From positions 186,001 through 250,000 of the forward strand of contig CAZKFD010000032.1 in NCBI GenBank assembly GCA_964551995.1: DNA of 64,000 bases, in the 5' to 3' direction. Under the pieces are notes generated by a model. That model was not told the origin of the DNA. It searched no databases and was given only the letters and a program-made list of their open reading frames with translations. The translations under genes were made by a program, and so were the position numbers. This document shows, in pieces, positions 7,588 through 18,318 of the stretch; the first letter of the stretch is position 1; each line of letters starts with the position of its first letter. Source of the stretch: DATKJS01 sp964551995. GTDB lineage: Bacteria; Acidobacteriota; Aminicenantia; Aminicenantales; Saccharicenantaceae.

Positions 7588-10224
7588 ATGGCCAACGACA
7601 CATCCCTGACGCCGATGATGGAGCAATATTTCCGCGTCAAGGACGAGCACCGGGACGCGCTGCTGTTCTTCCGCCTCGGCGACTTCTACGAGATGTTCTA
7701 CGAGGACGCCAAGCTCGCCGCGCCCCTGCTCGGACTGGCGTTGACCTCCCGCCAGAAGATTCCGATGTGCGGCGTGCCCTACCACGCCGTGAATTCTTAC
7801 CTGAAGAAGCTCCTCCGCCAGGGTTACAAGGTCGCCATCTGCGAGCAGGTCGAGGATCCGCGGACGGCCAAGGGGGTCGTCAAGCGCGAGGTCATCAAGG
7901 TTCTCACCCCGGGGACGGCGGTGGAAATCGACGCGGACGACGCCAAGGAGACTGCCTTCATTGTCTCCCTGGATCTCGAGGCGGACGGCTGGGGGCTCGC
8001 TCTCGTGGACCTCTCCTCCGGCGCGATGAGGACCCTGCAGGGAGGATGGGACGAGGTCAAGGCGCTGGCCGACGAGATGTTCCGGGCCGACCCCAAGGAG
8101 ATCCTCTATGCCGAGGGAGCCGAGGACCGTCTGACGGCGGTGCTCGCCGTGAACGGCCTGACCTCGGTGCCGAAGAGTGCCGCCGAAGCCTGGCTCTTCG
8201 ATTATCCGCAGGCGAGCCACGTCCTGCTCGAGCATTTCGGGGCCAGGTCCCTCGCGGGATTCGGCCTCGCGGACAAGAACCTGGCCGTCTCGGCTGCGGG
8301 CGCCCTCTTATCCTACGTCAAGAGGGTCCGCCGCGACTCCCTGCGCCTGGTCGACCGGATCTCCTATCTGCACCCGGGCGACAGGCTCAGCCTCGATGCG
8401 ACGACGATCCGGAACCTGGAGCTCGTCCGGAACCTGAGGGACGGGAAGGTCAAGGACTCCCTCGTCGACGTCATCGACTTCACCGTCACCGCTCCTGGAG
8501 GCCGACGGCTCCGCTCCTGGCTGCTCCAGCCGCTGTTCGACCCGGCGGCGATCCGGGCCCGACTCGACGCGGTCGAGGAGGTCCTGGGCGCGACCGTCGC
8601 CCGGCACGAACTGAGGGAGACGCTCGGCGGCATCCACGATTTGGAGAGGCTTGTTGGCAAGATCTCGCTCTCGGTCGCGCACCCCCGGGACCTCGTGGCC
8701 CTCAAGAAATCCCTCCTCCCGCTCCCGGCGCTCGAGGAGGGCCTCCGGCGGTTCGCTGCCGGGCTCTTCCGGGAAATCGCCGCCCGCTGGGACAATGCGC
8801 GCGACGTCGCCGAGCTCGTCGACCGGGCGATCCTCGAGGAGCCCGCGTTCCTGCTGACGGAAGGCGGCATCATCCGGGACGGATTCAACGCCGACCTCGA
8901 CGAGCTGCGCTCCGTCAGCCGGTCGGGCAAGACCTTCATCGCCCAGATGGAAAAGAGGGAGCGCGAGCGGACGGGCATCTCTTCGCTCAAGGTCCGCTAC
9001 AACAAGGTCTTCGGCTATTCCATCGAGGTGACGAAGCCCAACCTGTCCCAGGTCCCCCCCGATTACATCCGCAAACAGACGCTCGTCGGCTCCGAGCGCT
9101 TCCTGACTCCCGAGCTCAAGGATTACGAGGAGAAGGTCCTTCACGCGGAGGAGCGGATCGGCCAGCTCGAAAACCGCATTTTCCTTGAGGTCCGCGACGC
9201 CGTCGCCCGGGAGACGGGCCGGCTGCAAACGATCGCCGCCGACGTCGCCCGCGTGGATGTCCTCCTGGGTCTGGGCGAGTGCGCGGCCCAGAGGAACTAT
9301 GTCCGGCCCGACGTCAACGACGGCGAGGCGATTGTCATCCGCGAAGGCCGGCACCCCGTGATCGAAGTCAGCCAGGGGGAGCCGTTCATTCCGAACGACA
9401 CGGACCTGGACTGCGGGGAAAACCAGATCCTCGTCATCACCGGCCCGAACATGGGCGGCAAATCAACCTTTCTCCGCCAAGTCGCCCTGATCGTCGTCCT
9501 CGGCCAGATGGGCTCGTTCGTCCCGGCCCGCTCGGCGACCATCGGCCGCGTCGACAGGATCTTCACCCGGATCGGGGCCACGGACTTCCTGACCGTGGGC
9601 CAATCGACATTCATGGTCGAGATGCTGGAGACGGCCGGCATCCTCCACAACGCCACGTCCCGGAGCCTGGTCCTGCTCGATGAGGTCGGGAGAGGCACGA
9701 GCACCTTCGACGGACTGAGCATCGCCTGGGCCGTCGCCGAGTATCTCCACGAGCGGGAGGGCCTGCGGCCCCGGACGCTCTTCGCCACGCACTACCACGA
9801 GCTGACCGACCTGGCCCTGACGATGAGCCGGATCAAGAACTACCATGTCTCCGTGCGGGAGTGGAAGGACGAGATCATCTTCCTGCGGAAGATCGTGCCT
9901 GGGCCGTCGGACAAGAGCTACGGCATCCACGTCGCCAAGCTGGCGGGCATCCCGCAGGACGTCATCGACCGGGCCCGGGAGATCCTCTTCAACCTCGAGC
10001 GCCAGGAGCTCGACGAGGCCGGCGCGCCGCGCCTGGCCCATCGGACTTTCGAGACCCGGGACCGCAGCCAGCTCCTGCTCTTCGCCGAAGACCGGGAGAT
10101 CGCGCGCCTCAAGGACCTGGAGCGGGAGATCGGCGGCCTGGACCTCTCCTCCCTGACCCCCCTGGAGGCGCTGAATATCCTAGACGGCCTCAAGAGCCGT
10201 CTCAAGCCGGGGCCCGAGCCCTAG
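7588..10224 (+). CDS. mutS: DNA mismatch repair protein MutS
   Basis: MutS recognises mismatches and small loops and recruits MutL. The 878-residue protein has the normal length and domain order. The N-terminal mismatch-binding domain carries the Phe-x-Glu reading head as F33 and E35 (GDFYEM). Connector, lever and clamp domains follow, then the ABC-type ATPase with Walker A at G619 to S627 (GPNMGGKS), the signature region STFMVEM, and Walker B LVLLDEVGRGTS. The last 60 residues form the small C-terminal region used for tetramerisation. No mutL is in the window. The stop codon shares the palindrome CTAG with the stop of the convergent acidic gene. Confidence 0.97.
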   Translation: MANDTSLTPMMEQYFRVKDEHRDALLFFRLGDFYEMFYEDAKLAAPLLGLALTSRQKIPMCGVPYHAVNSYLKKLLRQGYKVAICEQVEDPRTAKGVVKREVIKVLTPGTAVEIDADDAKETAFIVSLDLEADGWGLALVDLSSGAMRTLQGGWDEVKALADEMFRADPKEILYAEGAEDRLTAVLAVNGLTSVPKSAAEAWLFDYPQASHVLLEHFGARSLAGFGLADKNLAVSAAGALLSYVKRVRRDSLRLVDRISYLHPGDRLSLDATTIRNLELVRNLRDGKVKDSLVDVIDFTVTAPGGRRLRSWLLQPLFDPAAIRARLDAVEEVLGATVARHELRETLGGIHDLERLVGKISLSVAHPRDLVALKKSLLPLPALEEGLRRFAAGLFREIAARWDNARDVAELVDRAILEEPAFLLTEGGIIRDGFNADLDELRSVSRSGKTFIAQMEKRERERTGISSLKVRYNKVFGYSIEVTKPNLSQVPPDYIRKQTLVGSERFLTPELKDYEEKVLHAEERIGQLENRIFLEVRDAVARETGRLQTIAADVARVDVLLGLGECAAQRNYVRPDVNDGEAIVIREGRHPVIEVSQGEPFIPNDTDLDCGENQILVITGPNMGGKSTFLRQVALIVVLGQMGSFVPARSATIGRVDRIFTRIGATDFLTVGQSTFMVEMLETAGILHNATSRSLVLLDEVGRGTSTFDGLSIAWAVAEYLHEREGLRPRTLFATHYHELTDLALTMSRIKNYHVSVREWKDEIIFLRKIVPGPSDKSYGIHVAKLAGIPQDVIDRAREILFNLERQELDEAGAPRLAHRTFETRDRSQLLLFAEDREIARLKDLEREIGGLDLSSLTPLEALNILDGLKSRLKPGPEP

Positions 10225-10574
10225 AAAGCTTCGGATTCGTCTTCGGCGTCCGACTCCGGTTCGTCCTCTTCTTCTTCCTCTTCTTCCTCGTCTTCGTCGT
10301 AGTCCCGGTCTTCATCCTCATCGTAGGACGTCTCGCCGACGTCCTCTTTCCGTTCGCCGAGGGCCTCGTCGAACTCATCCCGGTCCTCGTAGCGGCGGAT
10401 GGAGTTGGCCGCGGAATCGCTGTAGCAGAGCTCGAGGTAGTCCTCCTCGATGACGCAGAAGACCGACATGCTGTGGCCCGTCTGCAGGTTGCCGACCGAC
10501 TCGACGACTTCCGCGGCCTTGGACTTTTTGATGGCGTCAAGGGTCAGCCAGCTGGTGATCTCCATCTCTTCCAT
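10221..10574 (-). CDS. Small protein with a highly acidic C-terminal tail, function unknown
   Basis: I do not recognise this 117-residue protein. The first 75 residues look like a folded domain (ITSWLTLDAIKKSKAAEVVE, then a CVIEEDYLELCYSD stretch). From about residue 78 on the chain is almost only Asp, Glu, Ser and a few Tyr/Arg, ending in DESEAF. The ATG at 10574 was chosen over an in-frame start upstream because GGTAGGAG precedes it at good spacing; the upstream start would lie inside the promoter. The tail could serve as nucleic-acid mimic, cation binder or simply a solubility tail; nothing in the sequence decides. It is transcribed divergently from clpB and overlaps mutS by 4 bases at the 3' end. 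Confidence 0.7.
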   Translation of the reverse strand: MEEMEITSWLTLDAIKKSKAAEVVESVGNLQTGHSMSVFCVIEEDYLELCYSDSAANSIRRYEDRDEFDEALGERKEDVGETSYDEDEDRDYDEDEEEEEEEEDEPESDAEDESEAF

Positions 10575-10593
10575 GAATGAACTCCTACCAAGA

Positions 10594-10622
10594 ATAAATA
10601 TCGATTTTGAGTCGTTTGTCAA
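10594..10622 (-). promoter_or_regulatory. Putative promoter of the acidic-protein gene
   Basis: On the minus strand a perfect TTGACA (10617-10622) is followed after 17 bases by ATTTAT inside an AT-rich run (TATTTATTCT). The -10 is weak (3 of 6). The predicted start lies about 13 bases before the ATG, so that the Shine-Dalgarno would sit at the extreme 5' end of the message. Confidence 0.5.
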
Positions 10623-10660
10623 GGGGCCGGCGGGATGCGGCAGCCGGCCGCTCCGGCACC

Positions 10661-10689
10661 TTGACAGTTCTCCGGCCGGACGGTTAAAT
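10661..10689 (+). promoter_or_regulatory. Putative sigma-70 promoter of clpB
   Basis: A perfect TTGACA (10661-10666), a 17-base spacer and TTAAAT (10684-10689, 4 of 6). It is divergent from the promoter at 10594-10622 with the two -35 boxes about 40 bases apart. I see no CIRCE-type inverted repeat or sigma-32-type promoter here, so heat-shock control is not evident. Confidence 0.55.
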
Positions 10690-10720
10690 AAGAGAGATCC
10701 GGAGGTTAGAGAGGCGCATC

Positions 10721-13338
<2,618 letters not shown>

Positions 13339-13345
<7 letters not shown>

Positions 13346-13411
13346 GGACGGAATCGAACCGCCGACGCAAGGATTTTCAGTCCTTCGCTCTACCGACTGA
13401 GCTACCTAGCC
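13339..13411 (-). tRNA. tRNA-Phe (anticodon GAA)
   Basis: The 73-base gene folds as a complete cloverleaf on the minus strand: a 7-bp acceptor stem (GGCTAGG with CCTAGCC), D arm GCTC-AGTCGGTA-GAGC, anticodon stem AAGGA with TCCTT around the loop CTGAAAA (anticodon GAA), and T arm GGCGG-TTCGATT-CCGTC with one G-U pair. The discriminator base is A. The 3' CCA is not encoded (TTT follows), so it must be added by the CCA enzyme. The last 7 bases of the gene overlap the end of clpB on the other strand. Confidence 0.97.
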
Positions 13412-13443
13412 ATGAGGCCGGGCTCGCGGCGCACGGCCCCATC

Positions 13444-13472
13444 AGTATAATTATCCCCCCGGCCAAAGTCAA
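13444..13472 (-). promoter_or_regulatory. Promoter of the tRNA-Phe gene
   Basis: On the minus strand TTGACT (13467-13472, 5 of 6), a 17-base spacer and TATACT (13444-13449, 5 of 6) form a strong sigma-70 promoter. Transcription would start near 13437, about 26 bases before the mature tRNA 5' end. A GC-rich stretch typical of a stringent discriminator follows the -10. Confidence 0.75.
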
Positions 13473-13575
13473 CACGCCCGAACGGCCCCGGCAGGCCGCT
13501 TGAAGAGGCATTCCCTCCCGTCCCCAAGCCCTTGCCCGGGAAGAGGACGGGCCCGCCCGCGTGCTGTCCGCCAAA

Positions 13576-13604
13576 TTGAAATGGCCCGGGGGTTATGATA
13601 TCCT
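13576..13604 (+). promoter_or_regulatory. Putative promoter of the gene run beginning at 13625
   Basis: TTGAAA (13576-13581, 5 of 6), a 17-base spacer and TATCCT (13599-13604, 4 of 6). It would start transcription near 13611 and could drive everything from 13625 to priA, since no later gap in the run exceeds 50 bases. Confidence 0.5.
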
Positions 13605-13624
13605 GAGTCCGGAGCGCGCCGCGG

Positions 13625-13846
13625 ATGGATGAAGAGACGCTGAAACAGATCCTCTTGAAGGAGAACCGCGCGTTCCGGAAGGCCTTCGGCGATCATCGGA
13701 GCTGCGAGCTCGAGCTCGAGCGGCTCCGGCTGAAGCCGCGGCTCAGCGAGGCCGAGGCCCTGGCGGAGCGCGACCTCAAAAAGCGCAAGCTGGTCCTCAA
13801 GGACCGGATGTACCGAATCATGCAGGAGCACGGGAACACCCGGTGA
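13625..13846 (+). CDS. Small coiled-coil protein of the DUF465/YdcH type
   Basis: The 73-residue protein is predicted to be all-helical and very rich in charged residues. Its arrangement, an N-terminal helix, a short turn and a second helix ending in LKKRKLVLKDRMYRIMQEH, resembles the DUF465 (YdcH) family, whose members share the pattern Leu-Lys-Lys-x-Lys-Leu-x-Leu-Lys-Asp. The function of that family is not established. The gene overlaps the next reading frame region: its stop lies 11 bases before the preferred GTG start of the dehydrogenase-like gene, suggesting translational coupling. Confidence 0.65.
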   Translation: MDEETLKQILLKENRAFRKAFGDHRSCELELERLRLKPRLSEAEALAERDLKKRKLVLKDRMYRIMQEHGNTR

Positions 13847-13857
13847 GGAGTCCTTCC

Positions 13858-14868
13858 GTGTCCGCCCCGAATCAGAAAAAACTCTCCCTGGCGCTCATCG
13901 GCTCGGAGACCCTCCGCGGCCGAGAGATCAAGAGCGTCCTGCGCGTCAAGAGGTTTCCCCTCCGGTCGCTCGAGTTGTACGACCCCGATGTCGAGGAGGA
14001 ATACAGCAAGCTGACCCAGTTCGGCGACGAGCCGAAGGTCGTGCACCACCTAGACCGCAAGTCGCTCGAGGGGCTCGACCTCGTCTTCCTGGCGGCCGAC
14101 GCCGAGACGAACATGAAGGTCGGGGAGAGCGCGGCAGACACGAATTATCGGGCCCTCGACCTCGCCGAGACGTTCAACGACCGGGAGGATGTGCCGCTCG
14201 TCGTCGCCGGGGTCAACGACGCCTCGATCCGGGGGAGGAAAGTCCCCCTGATCGCCAACCCGAACCCGGTGACGATCATCCTCGCGCGTCTGCTCCATGC
14301 CCTCGTCGTCTCCTTCGGGGTCCTCAAGGCCGTGGCCTTCGTCCTCGAGCCGGCTTCGGCCTTCGAGGAGGCCGGCATTCAAGAGCTCGCCGACCAGAGC
14401 TTCGCCCTCCTCAACAGCTCGTCCATTCCGAAGAAGGTTTTCCGCGAACAGGTCGCCTTCAACCTCCTCTCGCGGGCCGAAAATCCGGCCCGCGAGGCCC
14501 GGATCCTGTCCGAGTGCCGGAGGGTTCTCGCGCCGGCCGATTTCCCCATGTCGCTGTCCGTCGTCCTGGCCCCCGTCTTCCACACGTATTCGGTCATGCT
14601 CTACGTTGAGCTTCCGGACAGCTTGGCGATCGCCGACCTGGAAGCCTCGTTCCGCGGGTCGGACATGATCAAGCTCGCTCCGGCCGGGCGGGGTGGCCGG
14701 ATATCCGCCGCGAGCGTCGCCGGAAAGGACAAGATCTTCGTCGGCCAGGTCAAGAAGGCCGAATCTATCCCGGGCGGATTCTGGGTTTGGGCCGTGGCCG
14801 ACAACCTGACCGTGGGTTCGGCCCTCAACGCCTACGAGATCGCCCGGACGCTGCTGGGCATCCCCTGA
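13858..14868 (+). CDS. Aspartate-semialdehyde-dehydrogenase-like protein lacking the catalytic cysteine
   Basis: The 336-residue protein follows the fold of aspartate-semialdehyde dehydrogenase: an N-terminal Rossmann start (LALIGSETLRGREI), a phosphate-binding region (FLAADAETNMKVGESAADTN), and a C-terminal dimerisation part with APVFHTYSVMLYVEL corresponding to the VPVxxGHS substrate-binding strand. In active enzymes the nucleophile sits in a motif like NPNCST; here it reads N134-P135-N136-P137-V138-T139, so the cysteine is proline. It is therefore unlikely to reduce aspartyl phosphate. The GTG at 13858 was chosen because GAGGAG precedes it by 7 bases; a GTG at 13843 overlapping the previous stop is an alternative. 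Partner and role are unknown. Confidence 0.75.
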   Translation: MSAPNQKKLSLALIGSETLRGREIKSVLRVKRFPLRSLELYDPDVEEEYSKLTQFGDEPKVVHHLDRKSLEGLDLVFLAADAETNMKVGESAADTNYRALDLAETFNDREDVPLVVAGVNDASIRGRKVPLIANPNPVTIILARLLHALVVSFGVLKAVAFVLEPASAFEEAGIQELADQSFALLNSSSIPKKVFREQVAFNLLSRAENPAREARILSECRRVLAPADFPMSLSVVLAPVFHTYSVMLYVELPDSLAIADLEASFRGSDMIKLAPAGRGGRISAASVAGKDKIFVGQVKKAESIPGGFWVWAVADNLTVGSALNAYEIARTLLGIP

Positions 14869-14886
14869 TACGAAGGAGCTCATCCG

Positions 14887-15765
14887 ATGCTTCAAGGCAT
14901 GACGGGCTTCGCGGAGAAGAATTTCGTTTCCGGCCCCCTGCGGCTGAAGATCAGCGTCAAGACCCTCAACCATCGCTTCTTCGACTGGTCCTACAAGGGC
15001 GCCCCCATCGGCGGGGCGGAGAACCGGCTCCGGGCCCTGTGCCAGAAGCGGATCCGCCGCGGGCGGGTGGAGGTCTTCGTGGAGATGATCTCCTCCAGCC
15101 CATCGAGCTGGAGCTTCCGCATCAACGAAGGACTGCTCGAGAAAGTCCTGGGCTCACTCGACCGGATTTCTCGGAAAACGGGGCGGCGGGCGGACATCTC
15201 CCTCGACGGCATCTTCCGCGTCCCCCAGCTCGTCGAGATCAGCCGCCGGGGGCTCGCCGCGGCGGAATCCCGTTTTCTCGAGCACAGCTTCGACCGGACG
15301 CTCGAGGGGGTCCTCCGGCTGAGGAGGAAGGAAGGGCTCGAGGCGGCCCGCCAGATCCTGGGCCGCATCCGGAACATCCGCCGGGCCACGGCCCGGATCG
15401 AGGCGCGGTTCAAGCGGCAACCCTTCCATATCCAGGAGAAGCTGCGGCGCCGCCTCCGGGACCTCAATGCCGGGTCCTCCGTCTCCGAGGATCGGCTGGC
15501 GGAAGAGGCCTCGATCCTGGTCCAGCGCTATGACGTGGACGAGGAGATCGCCCGGCTGAAGACGCATCTCACGTCCCTCCACGGCCTGGTCGTCTCCCGG
15601 GGGACCGAACCCGTCGGCCGGAAGCTCGACTTTCTGGCCCAGGAGCTGCACCGCGAGGCGAACACCCTGAGCGCCAAGTCTCAGGATATCCGCATCACCG
15701 AGGACAGCCTGGCCATCAAGAACGAGCTCGAGACGATCCGGCAGCACATCCAGAATATCGAATAG
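14887..15765 (+). CDS. yicC: YicC/YloC-family endoribonuclease
   Basis: The 292-residue protein starts with the hallmark MLQGMTGFAEK and has SVKTLNHRFFD in the N-terminal domain and the highly conserved C-terminal segment GRKLDFLAQELHREANTLSAKS with its Glu and His residues. YicC-type proteins are reported as RNA endonucleases acting on small RNAs and mRNAs. The standard gene order yicC-gmk is kept here. An AAGGAG ribosome-binding site precedes the ATG. Length is normal for the family. Confidence 0.92.
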   Translation: MLQGMTGFAEKNFVSGPLRLKISVKTLNHRFFDWSYKGAPIGGAENRLRALCQKRIRRGRVEVFVEMISSSPSSWSFRINEGLLEKVLGSLDRISRKTGRRADISLDGIFRVPQLVEISRRGLAAAESRFLEHSFDRTLEGVLRLRRKEGLEAARQILGRIRNIRRATARIEARFKRQPFHIQEKLRRRLRDLNAGSSVSEDRLAEEASILVQRYDVDEEIARLKTHLTSLHGLVVSRGTEPVGRKLDFLAQELHREANTLSAKSQDIRITEDSLAIKNELETIRQHIQNIE

Positions 15766-15816
15766 CCTTGCGCCGAGGCGCGGCCGGAGTATCATAATGA
15801 CGAGAGGGTGGCGGAA

Positions 15817-16428
15817 ATGATTTTTGTCATCAGCGGGCCATCGGGCTGCGGCAAGTCAACCCTCATCTCGAGGGTCCGGCGGTCCCTCGGGAGCCTGGCG
15901 TTCTCCGTCTCCCACACCACGCGGCGGCCGCGCCGGACCGAAATGGGGGGCGTCGACTATCATTTCGTCACGGAGCGGACCTTCCGGCGCATGGTCCGGG
16001 AGAAGCGGTTCGTCGAGTGGGCCGAGGTCCACGGGCACCTCTACGGCACGTCGAAGGCCGAGCTCTTATGCCGGGGCAGGGACGGCGACGTCGTCCTGGA
16101 CATCGACGTCCAGGGCGCGCGCCAGGTCCGCGGCAAGGTCCCGGAGGCCGTCCGGATCTTCATCATGCCGCCGATGTCCGCGGAGCTGCGGCGGCGGCTC
16201 CGCAAGAGGAAGCAGGATAGCCCTGAGGACATCAACCGGAGGCTCCGGGATGCCGCGGCCGAGGTCCGCGCCTTCGCCGAGTTCGATTTCGTCGTGGTCA
16301 ACGACGACCTCGTGACGGCGGCCGAGGAGCTCAAGTCCGTCATCGTCGCGGCGCGGTGCCGCACGGGCGAGAGGGCCGACGCCCTGCGGCCCATCCTGCG
16401 GAGTTTCACGAGGAAGGGGAAGCCATGA
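15817..16428 (+). CDS. gmk: Guanylate kinase
   Basis: Gmk phosphorylates GMP to GDP. The 203-residue protein has the P-loop GPSGCGKS (residues 7 to 14), the GMP-binding segment SHTTRRPRRTEMGGVDYHF, and the lid region near RLRKRKQDSPEDINRRL. The ATG at 15817 was preferred because AGAGGG lies 8 bases before it; a GTG at 15808 would add three residues but overlaps that ribosome-binding site. The stop codon overlaps the coaBC start (ATGA), which leaves no room for rpoZ, the gene usually found between these two. Confidence 0.95.
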   Translation: MIFVISGPSGCGKSTLISRVRRSLGSLAFSVSHTTRRPRRTEMGGVDYHFVTERTFRRMVREKRFVEWAEVHGHLYGTSKAELLCRGRDGDVVLDIDVQGARQVRGKVPEAVRIFIMPPMSAELRRRLRKRKQDSPEDINRRLRDAAAEVRAFAEFDFVVVNDDLVTAAEELKSVIVAARCRTGERADALRPILRSFTRKGKP

Positions 16429-17618
16429 AGAAGATCGCTCTGGGCGTGTCCGCCTCGATCGGCATCTACAAGGCCTGCGAAGTCCTGCGCGGCTTCCAGA
16501 AGAGCGGCTTCGCGGTCCAGACCGTCATGACCAAGAATGCGATCCGCCTCGTCTCGCCCCTCCTCTTCAGCAGCCTGTCGGGCCTCGAGACGATCGTCGA
16601 TCTCTTCGACGCCCCGTCGGCCCGGACCATAGGCCACGTCGATCTGGCCAAGGAGATCTCGCTCTTCTGCGTCGCCCCGGCCACGGCGAACGTCATCGGC
16701 AAGCTTGCGGGCGGCGTTGCGGACGACTTCCTGTCCACCCTGTTTCTGGCCGTCCGCTGCCCCGTGCTGGTCGCGCCGGCTATGAACGAGGCCATGTATC
16801 TCCACCCCCGAACCCAGGCGAACATCGCCGCCCTGAAGGCCATGGGGGTCGAGGTCGTCGAGCCCGACCGAGGCTACTTGGCCTGCGGCGACGAGGGCTG
16901 GGGGCGGCTGGCGGAGCCGGAGAAGATCGTCCGCGAGGGAGCGGCCCTCGCGGAGCGGTCCGAGAGCCTCAAGGGCCGGACGGTCCTGGTCACGGCGGGG
17001 CCGACCCGGGAGTTCATGGACCCCGTCCGCTTCCTCTCGAACCCGTCGTCGGGGAAGATGGGCTACGAGCTGGCCGCGGAGGCGCTTCGCCGCGGCGCGG
17101 ATGTCGTCCTGATCTCCGGCCCGGTCTCGATCCTGCCGCCGGCGGGCGCAAAGCTCGTGAACGTGACGACCGCCGCCGAGATGAAAGACGCCGTGCTCAA
17201 GGCCTTTCCCCGCTCGGATGTCGTCATCATGGCCGCCGCCGTATCGGATTTCCGCTTCCGGGAGGTCCGCGCGGAGAAAGCGCGGAAGAGCGAGGTCGCT
17301 GGAACTGTCGTCATCGAGCCGACCGACGACATCCTGGCCCTCATCGGGAAAAAGAGGAAGCGCCAGCTCGTGGTCGGCTTCGCGGCGGAGAGCGGAGACG
17401 CGGTCGCGGGCGCCCGGGCGAAGATGACGGCTAAGGGCGCGGACATGATGGTCGCCAACCTGGTCGGGCCGGGGAAGGGTTTCGGAACCGACGACAACGC
17501 CGTGCACATCGTCCGGCCGGGCGGGACGTCGCACTCGACGCCCCGGCTGAGCAAGCGGGAGATCAGCCGGATCATCATGGACGAGATCGGGGGAGTCCTT
17601 GAAAAAGCGCGCCGGTGA
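16425..17618 (+). CDS. coaBC: Bifunctional phosphopantothenoylcysteine decarboxylase / phosphopantothenate--cysteine ligase
   Basis: CoaBC performs two successive steps of coenzyme A synthesis. The 397 residues split into an N-terminal flavin-dependent decarboxylase (about 1 to 175; GVSASIGIYKACEVL, TANVIGKLAGGVADD, and the PAMNEAMY clamp corresponding to PxMNxxMW) and a C-terminal ligase (about 185 to 397; VTAGPTREFMDPVRFLSNPS with the SSGKMG motif, and AAAVSDF). Its length is normal. The start overlaps gmk by 4 bases and the end overlaps the UDG gene by 20 bases. Together with coaD at 26339 it gives two parts of the same pathway in the window. Confidence 0.95.
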   Translation: MKKIALGVSASIGIYKACEVLRGFQKSGFAVQTVMTKNAIRLVSPLLFSSLSGLETIVDLFDAPSARTIGHVDLAKEISLFCVAPATANVIGKLAGGVADDFLSTLFLAVRCPVLVAPAMNEAMYLHPRTQANIAALKAMGVEVVEPDRGYLACGDEGWGRLAEPEKIVREGAALAERSESLKGRTVLVTAGPTREFMDPVRFLSNPSSGKMGYELAAEALRRGADVVLISGPVSILPPAGAKLVNVTTAAEMKDAVLKAFPRSDVVIMAAAVSDFRFREVRAEKARKSEVAGTVVIEPTDDILALIGKKRKRQLVVGFAAESGDAVAGARAKMTAKGADMMVANLVGPGKGFGTDDNAVHIVRPGGTSHSTPRLSKREISRIIMDEIGGVLEKARR

Positions 17619-18318
17619 GGTCGTGGACGACCTCCGGGACCGCCTGGCGTTTTTCGAGGAGATGGGGGCGGGGTTCGTGCCCGCGGGAGCGGGGAGGGGC
17701 GCGGAGGGAATCCCCCCGTCCGGCGGCTCCGGAACCAAGACGCTCTCCTCCGCCGCCGAGCGCGAGCTCCGGGAGATCGACCGTCAGATCCTCGGCTGCC
17801 GCCTCTGCCCGCTCCACCGGCTTCGGACCCGCGCCGTCCCCGGCGAGGGGAACCTGGCGGCGGAGCTGATGTTCATCGGGGAGGCGCCCGGGCGCGACGA
17901 AGACGTTCAGGGGCGGCCGTTCGTCGGCCGGGCCGGCCAGCTCCTCCGGAGGATCATCGCCGCTATGAAGTTTGCGGAGCCGGACGTCTATATCACCAAC
18001 GTCGTGAAGTGCCGCCCGCCCGAAAACCGGGTTCCCCATCGCGAGGAGGTCGAGGCCTGCTGGCCCTATCTCTCCCGCCAGATCGAGCTTATCGCTCCCA
18101 GGGCCATCGTCACGCTGGGGCGGACCCCGACTGAGTATTTCATGCCCGGCCGCGCGGGCATGAGCGAGCTCCGGGGGAAATTCGGAGATTACCAGGGCAT
18201 CCCGGTCATGCCCACCTTCCATCCGTCCTACCTCATCCGCAACGAGGGCAACCGCGAGCTCCGGCGCATGGTCTGGGAGGACATGAAGCAGGTGATGGCC
18301 CTCCTGGGCAAAGAGTGA
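17599..18318 (+). CDS. Family-4 uracil-DNA glycosylase with an iron-sulfur cluster
   Basis: The enzyme removes uracil from DNA produced by cytosine deamination. The 239-residue protein has a variable N-terminus, motif A GEAPGRDEDVQGRPFVGRAG, and motif B HPSYLIR. Four cysteines placed as in family-4 enzymes (CRLC near residue 75, KCRPP, EACWPYL) would hold a [4Fe-4S] cluster. The start is TTG at 17599 inside the end of coaBC, preceded by GGGGGAG; a GTG at 17623 is an alternative that shortens only the poorly conserved N-terminus. The stop overlaps the GTG start of priA (GTGA), so the two DNA-maintenance genes are translationally coupled. Confidence 0.92.
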   Translation: MKKRAGEVVDDLRDRLAFFEEMGAGFVPAGAGRGAEGIPPSGGSGTKTLSSAAERELREIDRQILGCRLCPLHRLRTRAVPGEGNLAAELMFIGEAPGRDEDVQGRPFVGRAGQLLRRIIAAMKFAEPDVYITNVVKCRPPENRVPHREEVEACWPYLSRQIELIAPRAIVTLGRTPTEYFMPGRAGMSELRGKFGDYQGIPVMPTFHPSYLIRNEGNRELRRMVWEDMKQVMALLGKE

